NCBI GenBank assembly: GCA_025360565.1
Contig: JANYBY010000147.1
Span: 1-11,490, forward strand
Reading direction: 5' to 3'
From: Bacteroidota bacterium
GTDB lineage: Bacteria > Bacteroidota > Bacteroidia > B-17B0 > Aurantibacillaceae
Length of the DNA stretch: 11,490 nucleotides
This document shows positions 7,140 through 11,490 of this stretch, piece after piece. The position numbers and the translations under genes were made by a program. The notes below the pieces were generated by a model, which was given only the letters and a program-made list of their open reading frames with translations, made no database searches and was not told where the DNA came from. Each line of letters starts with the position of its first letter. The first letter of the stretch is position 1.

Positions 7140-9107
7140 TTATTTTGAAAATAATTTTATATACGCATCTGTAAATTGCTGTTTGTTGAAGTTAGCAAAC
7201 GCATAATTATACGCATTGTTACTTAATTCCTCCAGCATTTTCCTGTCACCGATCAGTTTTTCAACTTCACTTGTAAATGCTTTAATAAAATCTTCCGGTT
7301 CAAGGGCGTTAATAAGAATCCCGTTTTGTTCGTTCACAATGTGTTGTGAAATTCCGCCCACATTGGTAGTAATAGGAATTACTCCATTCATCATTGCCTC
7401 CATGATCACCATTGGAAAACCTTCACGGGTTGAAGCCATCGCTAGAATATGAGATTGAGAATAAATAGCGTTTAACTTATCAATGTTATCAATTTCCCCA
7501 TGTAAAATACAAAATTGCATACATTCGGTGGGAACCGAATTTTGTAAATCGCCTACAAAATGAAATTCAACGGGTGCCTTTTTTTGTTTTAAAATTTTTG
7601 CCGCCAAAGCTAAAAGATGTACTCTCTTTTCAGCTGTGCCCCTACCAACAAACACAATTTTAACAGTACCTGTGTAGATCTTTTTAGGCTTTCTTTGAAT
7701 AGGGGTGTAGTTTGAAATATAATTGATCCGCTTTAAGAGATTGCCCGATATCTTATTTTCAGAATATTGAAAAGCAAGATCTTTTCCTGTTTTTTTATTT
7801 ATAATAATTCTTTCCGCAAGTTTATCAACCACAGGCAAACTCCATCGTTCAGAACTATCCTCATGTTTATGCATAAAAGCATGAATAAGGTCGATTGCTT
7901 TAGTATGAGCGGGAATGTGGGGCACAAACTCGTAGAAAAAAGCGGAGTTACTCGAGAATAAGATGAGGTCTTTCTTTTGTTCACACACATTTTTGATTTT
8001 CATTATTATTTTTTTCTTAATGAAGGGCCAAATGATGAGTTGATCAATTTCAAGGATCTGCGCCGTTTTTTTAAACTCAGGCAACAAACTTTTTTTTCCG
8101 GTGTGGCTTGTAAATAAAACAATGGGCTTTGTAAAAGCTGCCGCATCTACAATTTCAGTATGCACAACCTCTGCCCCGCCTAAATGCGAAAAAGGGAAGA
8201 AAAAAAGTGCTCTACTCTCCTTTGGAAAATCATTAAAGAGTGTGTTAAATTTTTTTGATTGCGAAACTAAAGTCTTTAGATCCGTTCCCGCCAACTTTAT
8301 TAAAATTGAATATACAAATGGAAAATAATATCTTAATCCATCCCTGAGATAATATTTAAAAACTTTGGTATCGGTATGCTTAAATTTAAAGTGACTTAAT
8401 TTATCTAAAATATATTTACGCTTGAACCGGATGATCCGTTTACCAACATTTTCCTTATTGGCGTTTACAATGGTTCCGCCGCTGTGAACTCTGTACTTTA
8501 AAAGCACTTCGTCGAGTTTATCGATCACAAGGCCATTAGCCAATAGTGTTAACCAAAGGCCCCAGTCTTCCGAGTTTTTAAATTTTTTATTATACCTAAA
8601 ACCCTTTATCGCTTCGTTTCTCATCATTACGGTTGGGTGTCCGATACAATTAATTTTTGGCATATTAATTAAAATATCCTTCTGCGTAACAGAATCAAAG
8701 TCATCGTTCCAAAAACCAATTTCTTTTCCTGCTTCATCCACCATTAATAATTTTGTAGCCAAAACCGCTACTTCCGGATGACGCTCCAAATAATTTATTT
8801 GTTTTTCAAAACGATTCGGCAACGAAATATCATCCGCATCCATTCTGGCAATATAAACACCGTTTGCCTTCTCTAATCCTAAATTTAAGCTGGCCACTAA
8901 ACCAAGGTTTGTTTCATTTTTAATATAGACGATCCTTTTATCCTTAAACGACAATATTACTTCTTCAGAATGATCGGTGGATCCATCGTTGATAATAAAT
9001 AAGGTAAAATTTTTATAGGTTTGATTCAAAATACTTTCTATTGCCGCCTTCACATAATTTTGTGAATTATAAACAGGAAGTAAAACTGATATTTCGACTT
9101 TACTCAT
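7140..9107 (-). CDS. Two-domain glycosyltransferase, GT2 fused to GT4
   Basis: The 655-residue protein joins two enzymes that are normally separate. Residues 1 to about 240 are GT2: ISVLLPVYNS (6-15), INDGSTD (39-45), the DxD region ARMDADD (87-93), the catalytic-base motif NSEDWGLWL (178-186) and YRVHS (205-209). Residues from about 298 to the end are GT4: LFFFPFSHLGGAEVVH (301-316), DLIHAF (406-411), FVGRGTAEKR (486-495), FHFVGD (515-520) and E562-x7-E570 (EGFPMVIME) followed by VGGISQHIV. The linker (about 240-297) is aromatic and basic. Both active-site sets look intact, so the protein could add two consecutive sugars, one by an inverting and one by a retaining mechanism. It resembles the gene at 9377-11431 along its whole length, which points to duplication. 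It begins the run that continues into 6345-7139 and is preceded by a terminator-like hairpin, so it should have its own promoter. Confidence 0.93.
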   Translation of the reverse strand: MSKVEISVLLPVYNSQNYVKAAIESILNQTYKNFTLFIINDGSTDHSEEVILSFKDKRIVYIKNETNLGLVASLNLGLEKANGVYIARMDADDISLPNRFEKQINYLERHPEVAVLATKLLMVDEAGKEIGFWNDDFDSVTQKDILINMPKINCIGHPTVMMRNEAIKGFRYNKKFKNSEDWGLWLTLLANGLVIDKLDEVLLKYRVHSGGTIVNANKENVGKRIIRFKRKYILDKLSHFKFKHTDTKVFKYYLRDGLRYYFPFVYSILIKLAGTDLKTLVSQSKKFNTLFNDFPKESRALFFFPFSHLGGAEVVHTEIVDAAAFTKPIVLFTSHTGKKSLLPEFKKTAQILEIDQLIIWPFIKKKIIMKIKNVCEQKKDLILFSSNSAFFYEFVPHIPAHTKAIDLIHAFMHKHEDSSERWSLPVVDKLAERIIINKKTGKDLAFQYSENKISGNLLKRINYISNYTPIQRKPKKIYTGTVKIVFVGRGTAEKRVHLLALAAKILKQKKAPVEFHFVGDLQNSVPTECMQFCILHGEIDNIDKLNAIYSQSHILAMASTREGFPMVIMEAMMNGVIPITTNVGGISQHIVNEQNGILINALEPEDFIKAFTSEVEKLIGDRKMLEELSNNAYNYAFANFNKQQFTDAYIKLFSK

Positions 9108-9134
9108 TAATTCGGTAGTATAAACCGTTTAAAT

Positions 9135-9187
9135 ATACTCATAATTACAGGCAGGTTTACCCACTTTTTAGATGAGTATGAGCATAC
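9135..9187 (-). repeat. Overlapping inverted repeats upstream of the second fusion gene
   Basis: ATACTCAT (9135-9142) matches ATGAGTAT (9172-9179) as a perfect 8-base inverted pair with a 29-base spacer. The right arm overlaps a second inverted pair, GTATG-AG-CATAC (9176-9187), and a short direct repeat of ATGAG. CTCATA (9138-9143) could also pair with TATGAG (9177-9182), so two mutually exclusive foldings are possible. The cluster lies 28-80 bases upstream of the start at 9107, in leader or operator position. A regulatory role is inference. Confidence 0.35.
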
Positions 9188-9267
9188 AATCGTTGAAAAT
9201 AAAACTAATACCAACTGTGTATATATTTTAGTCCAATCTATTAGTTCATTTTGATCAATACATCTTC

Positions 9268-9307
9268 AAAAAAATGTTCCGTAGCTTAGGCTATGCAACA
9301 ATTTTTT
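9268..9307. terminator. Long A-run/stem/T-run hairpin, probable bidirectional terminator
   Basis: The left arm 9268-9285 and right arm 9290-9307 pair around the loop TTAG (9286-9289). CGTAGC pairs with GCTATG (one G-T pair), then a C/C mismatch, TGTT with AACA, an A/A mismatch, and finally six A-T pairs. That is an 18-position stem with two single mismatches. The outer A and T runs make it readable as a Rho-independent terminator on both strands. On the minus strand it lies about 70 bases after the stop of the 684-residue gene, ending in a U-run, which is the expected place to end that transcript. Confidence 0.65.
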
Positions 9308-9376
9308 TCATCGTCTTGATAAAAAATAACTTATTATCTTGGTCCTAAAACATATCCACAATTGGTATAATTGGAT

Positions 9377-11431
9377 TTAGCTAAGAGCTAATGTTTTTTT
9401 ATAAGCTTCTGTAAACTGTTGTTTAGAAAAATTATCCTTTGCATACCGATAAGCCAGACCCGCCATTTGTTCCATGGATTTTCGGTCGTTCACTAGCTCT
9501 TCTATTTTGGCCGTTATTTCGTTTATCACAATTTCTTCATTTAAATCACTTGTAATAAATCCAACCGAATTATTAACATGATAATTCACATCGCCCACAG
9601 GCGTTGAGAAAGGGATCAACCCATGCGCCATTCCTTCCATAATGGTAAGCGGAAAACCTTCTTTTTGAGAAGTGATCAAAATTAGGTGATGACTATTATA
9701 ATAGGTTTCCAATTCTTCAAATTTATAAAGGGGTCCGGTGCATGAAATGTATTTTTTACACTCATCCATCATAGCGTTTTCCAGTTCACCGATCGCAGTA
9801 AAATTAACCTTCAGGTTTTTTTCTTTACATTTTTTCGCAATGTATCCAACCAAATGCGCACGTTTTTCTGGCGTTCCCCTTCCAACATAAAGTACGTTAA
9901 TTGTTCCGTCATACGATTTGGCCGGAATAACATCCGGAATGAAAGTGTAATTTTGAATCAGCTTAAGTTTATCGTACTCATTTGCAGCAACCAATTTAGA
10001 CTTGTAAAATAATTTTACCTGTTCAATGGCTGCCCGGCTAATAAAAATTCTTTTCTCACATCTTAAATATTGTTCAAGAAATGTATGCGTAAGGTTATTT
10101 TCACCTTCAAATTTAAAATCATGCATCAGATCGAATACGCGTACCCCTGGGCTAAATTTTAAAACAGACTCCGAAAAAAATAAATTATTACAACCAAAGA
10201 TCACGGGCTTGTTTTGCATTTCAACCCATTTAAAAATAATTTTTTTTGTTCTTCTTTTAGTGAAAGGATGATTAATGCAAAAGCCCGCGTTCACAGTGGG
10301 GGCATGCTGTTTGAACATATACAAAAAATCATCCTTAAATGAAATTCCGGTAATAAGTACCACCACTTTTTTATCTTTAAAAACTTCAACAATATTCGCG
10401 TGCACTTTTTCTGCACCACCAATATGGCAATAAGGAAAAAAGAAAAATACATCTACCGCTTTTTGTTTCGTGAACAATTCTTTCAGTTCACGAAATTGTT
10501 TTATTGTTTTGGCCGGACTGATGGTCAGTATTCGTTTGCATCCCCTAAAAAAATCCGACATCAGATCTTTTAATGCCTTGCCAGGATGGCGATACAAAGC
10601 CGTAAAAAAATCGAGCGCCCCGGGCATTAAAAACAAAATTGACTGTTTTGTATAAAAAACAATGTATTCTTTAACGGCGGTGATAAAAACCACAAAAGTA
10701 ATTTTTGAAAACTTCCCTTTTTGAAACTGCTGCTTTAAATAGGCTTTTTTAAAACGGCCCAAATTTTTTGGAACACCTGCCATATTCGCGCTGCTCGAAG
10801 AACTATTTGAATGCACGCGATATCTCACCAAAACTTCATCCAATTTGGCGATCTGGTAACCCGCGTTAAGCACATCCAGCCATAAGCCCCAATCTTCATT
10901 GTATTTGTAATTTTTATTGTATCCTGTTTTTTTTACAATATCTGCCCGCATCATAACTGTGGACTGACCCACGCAATTTATAACAGGCATGGTTCTTTTT
11001 ATTTCTTCTGCTGAAGTGGCGTGTATATCCTCGTGCCAGTATCCTTTATCGATTCCATTTTCATTTATTAAAGAAAGTTTAGAAGCAACAATCGCCACTT
11101 CAGGATGTTTTTCTAAAAAATCAACTTGTTTTTCAAAACGCGAAGGCAAACTCACATCATCTGAATCCATTTTGGCGATGTATTTGCCCTTGGCCAATTC
11201 AAGACCTTTATTCCTCGTAGCAATTATTCCCAAGTTATTTTCGTTAAGAATAATTTTTATTCTTTCATCCTTAAAATTTTTTATAATATCCAAAGAACCA
11301 TCCGTAGAAGCATCATCAATAATTAAAAATTCGTAATCGGAAAAACTTTGAGTTAAAACACTTTCAATGGCTTCTTTCAAAAACGGAGCCGTATTGTAAA
11401 CAGGCATTATTACAGAAACCATTGGGGTCAT
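9377..11431 (-). CDS. Two-domain glycosyltransferase, GT2 fused to GT4 (paralog)
   Basis: The 684-residue protein has the same order of domains as its downstream neighbour. The GT2 part (1 to about 240) shows VSVIMPVYNT (5-14), IDDASTDGS (38-46), AKMDSDD (86-92), NEDWGLWL (178-185) and YRVHS (204-208), the last running into a serine cluster (NSSSSS). The GT4 part (about 325 to the end) shows VFFFFPYCHIGGAEKVHA (328-345), FDLMHDF (433-439), YVGRGTPEKRAH (515-526), AIGE (546-549) and E591-x7-E599 (EGFPLTIME), then the shared ending NFSKQQFTEAY (667-677). The linker is longer than in the paralog by about 30 residues and includes two hydrophobic stretches (about 245-260 and 265-280), perhaps a membrane-surface anchor. 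Both catalytic motif sets are intact. The start at ATG 11431 gives MTPMVSV; the ATG three codons later is equally compatible. A terminator-like hairpin downstream suggests it closes its own transcript. Confidence 0.93.
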   Translation of the reverse strand: MTPMVSVIMPVYNTAPFLKEAIESVLTQSFSDYEFLIIDDASTDGSLDIIKNFKDERIKIILNENNLGIIATRNKGLELAKGKYIAKMDSDDVSLPSRFEKQVDFLEKHPEVAIVASKLSLINENGIDKGYWHEDIHATSAEEIKRTMPVINCVGQSTVMMRADIVKKTGYNKNYKYNEDWGLWLDVLNAGYQIAKLDEVLVRYRVHSNSSSSSANMAGVPKNLGRFKKAYLKQQFQKGKFSKITFVVFITAVKEYIVFYTKQSILFLMPGALDFFTALYRHPGKALKDLMSDFFRGCKRILTISPAKTIKQFRELKELFTKQKAVDVFFFFPYCHIGGAEKVHANIVEVFKDKKVVVLITGISFKDDFLYMFKQHAPTVNAGFCINHPFTKRRTKKIIFKWVEMQNKPVIFGCNNLFFSESVLKFSPGVRVFDLMHDFKFEGENNLTHTFLEQYLRCEKRIFISRAAIEQVKLFYKSKLVAANEYDKLKLIQNYTFIPDVIPAKSYDGTINVLYVGRGTPEKRAHLVGYIAKKCKEKNLKVNFTAIGELENAMMDECKKYISCTGPLYKFEELETYYNSHHLILITSQKEGFPLTIMEGMAHGLIPFSTPVGDVNYHVNNSVGFITSDLNEEIVINEITAKIEELVNDRKSMEQMAGLAYRYAKDNFSKQQFTEAYKKTLALS

Positions 11432-11490
11432 ATTCTGAACGTAGATCTTGTAAATAAATTATCTGTTTTGATCGAATCATTTTGATACCA
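11432..11490. other. Upstream flank of the 684-residue gene, no gene seen
   Basis: These 59 bases precede the start of the 9377-11431 gene and run off the window. They are AT-rich and contain two copies of TTTTGAT and a small TGAT-CGA-ATCA inverted pair. A promoter or the end of another gene may lie here or just beyond the edge; neither can be shown from what is visible. Confidence 0.4.

Larger units (their letters stand above)
9108..9376. other. 269-base intergenic region with terminator and likely promoter
   Basis: No coding sequence is supported here. Reading in the transcription direction (right to left), the right part (9308-9376) is AT-rich and contains a direct repeat of AATTGG close to the stop of the upstream gene. 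Next comes the long hairpin described separately (9268-9307). The left part (9108-9267) must contain the promoter and leader of the 7140-9107 gene, with a TTGATCAA palindrome (9251-9258) and an inverted-repeat cluster at 9135-9187. I see no convincing -33/-7 pair; TAGTTTTA-like and TAGATTGG-like boxes occur on the minus strand but without a matching -33 element. Confidence 0.6.

Noticed and set aside
9377..9400. TTAGCT-AAG-AGCTAA hairpin followed by seven T on the plus strand
   Set aside because: It overlaps the stop of a minus-strand gene, and the T-run is on the wrong side to end that transcript. No plus-strand gene approaches it. The stem is only six pairs.
10800..10817. Serine run in the 684-residue protein as a slippage or phase-variation tract
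   Set aside because: The codons for the serines are mixed rather than a simple nucleotide repeat, so length change by slippage is not expected.
10989..11336. 115-residue open frame on the plus strand
   Set aside because: It lies wholly inside the GT2 part of the 684-residue gene, opposite conserved motifs, and its translation has no domain-like pattern. It is a shadow of the real gene.
1..11490. Mobile elements, CRISPR arrays, tRNA or rRNA genes
   Set aside because: I found no transposase-like protein, terminal repeat pair, spaced direct-repeat array or cloverleaf-like sequence on either strand.

Overview
The window is AT-rich and densely packed. The protein sequences (Lys/Asn/Ile-rich glycosyltransferases of Bacteroidota type) and the absence of obvious Shine-Dalgarno sites suggest a member of the Bacteroidota, probably from the Flavobacteriia/Sphingobacteriia side. 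That placement rests on protein style and base composition, not on a marker gene. The content is one kind of locus: a surface glycan (exopolysaccharide, capsule, O-antigen-like or glycoprotein glycan) biosynthesis cluster made almost entirely of glycosyltransferases. I count about ten predicted glycosyltransferase modules in eight genes, plus one acyl/aminoacyl-transferase-like gene cut off by the left edge.

Layout, right to left in the main transcription direction (minus strand). A 684-residue GT2-GT4 fusion (9377-11431) is followed by a 269-base gap. That gap holds a long, nearly symmetric A-run/stem/T-run hairpin (9268-9307), which I read as a terminator. A second, paralogous GT2-GT4 fusion (7140-9107) starts a tight run: its stop abuts the start of an unusual GT-A-like enzyme (6345-7139). 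A 55-base gap with an inverted repeat and a polytopic membrane protein of GT-C appearance (5051-6289) come next, then a GT2 (4037-5029). The only plus-strand gene, a GT4 with a TTG start (2876-4036), converges on that GT2. Their stop codons touch and form TGATCA. Left of a 111-base divergent spacer with a 14-base perfect palindrome lie a GT2 (2003-2764), a GT4 (892-1992) and a GNAT/FemAB-like gene (1-887, incomplete), again on the minus strand.

How the genes may work together (inference): the soluble GT2 and GT4 enzymes would add sugars one after another to a lipid- or protein-linked acceptor at the inner face of the membrane. The fused enzymes would add two sugars each. The GT-C-like membrane protein would use a lipid-linked donor on the far side, and the GNAT/FemAB-like protein would decorate an amino sugar. 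No flippase, polymerase, export protein or nucleotide-sugar enzyme lies in the window, so the class of glycan cannot be decided here. I saw no RNA gene, insertion sequence, CRISPR array or phage gene. The points most worth following up are the pair of two-domain fusions, the stem that could couple translation of the membrane protein to the gene before it, the GT-C-like protein, and the poorly described enzyme at 6345-7139.
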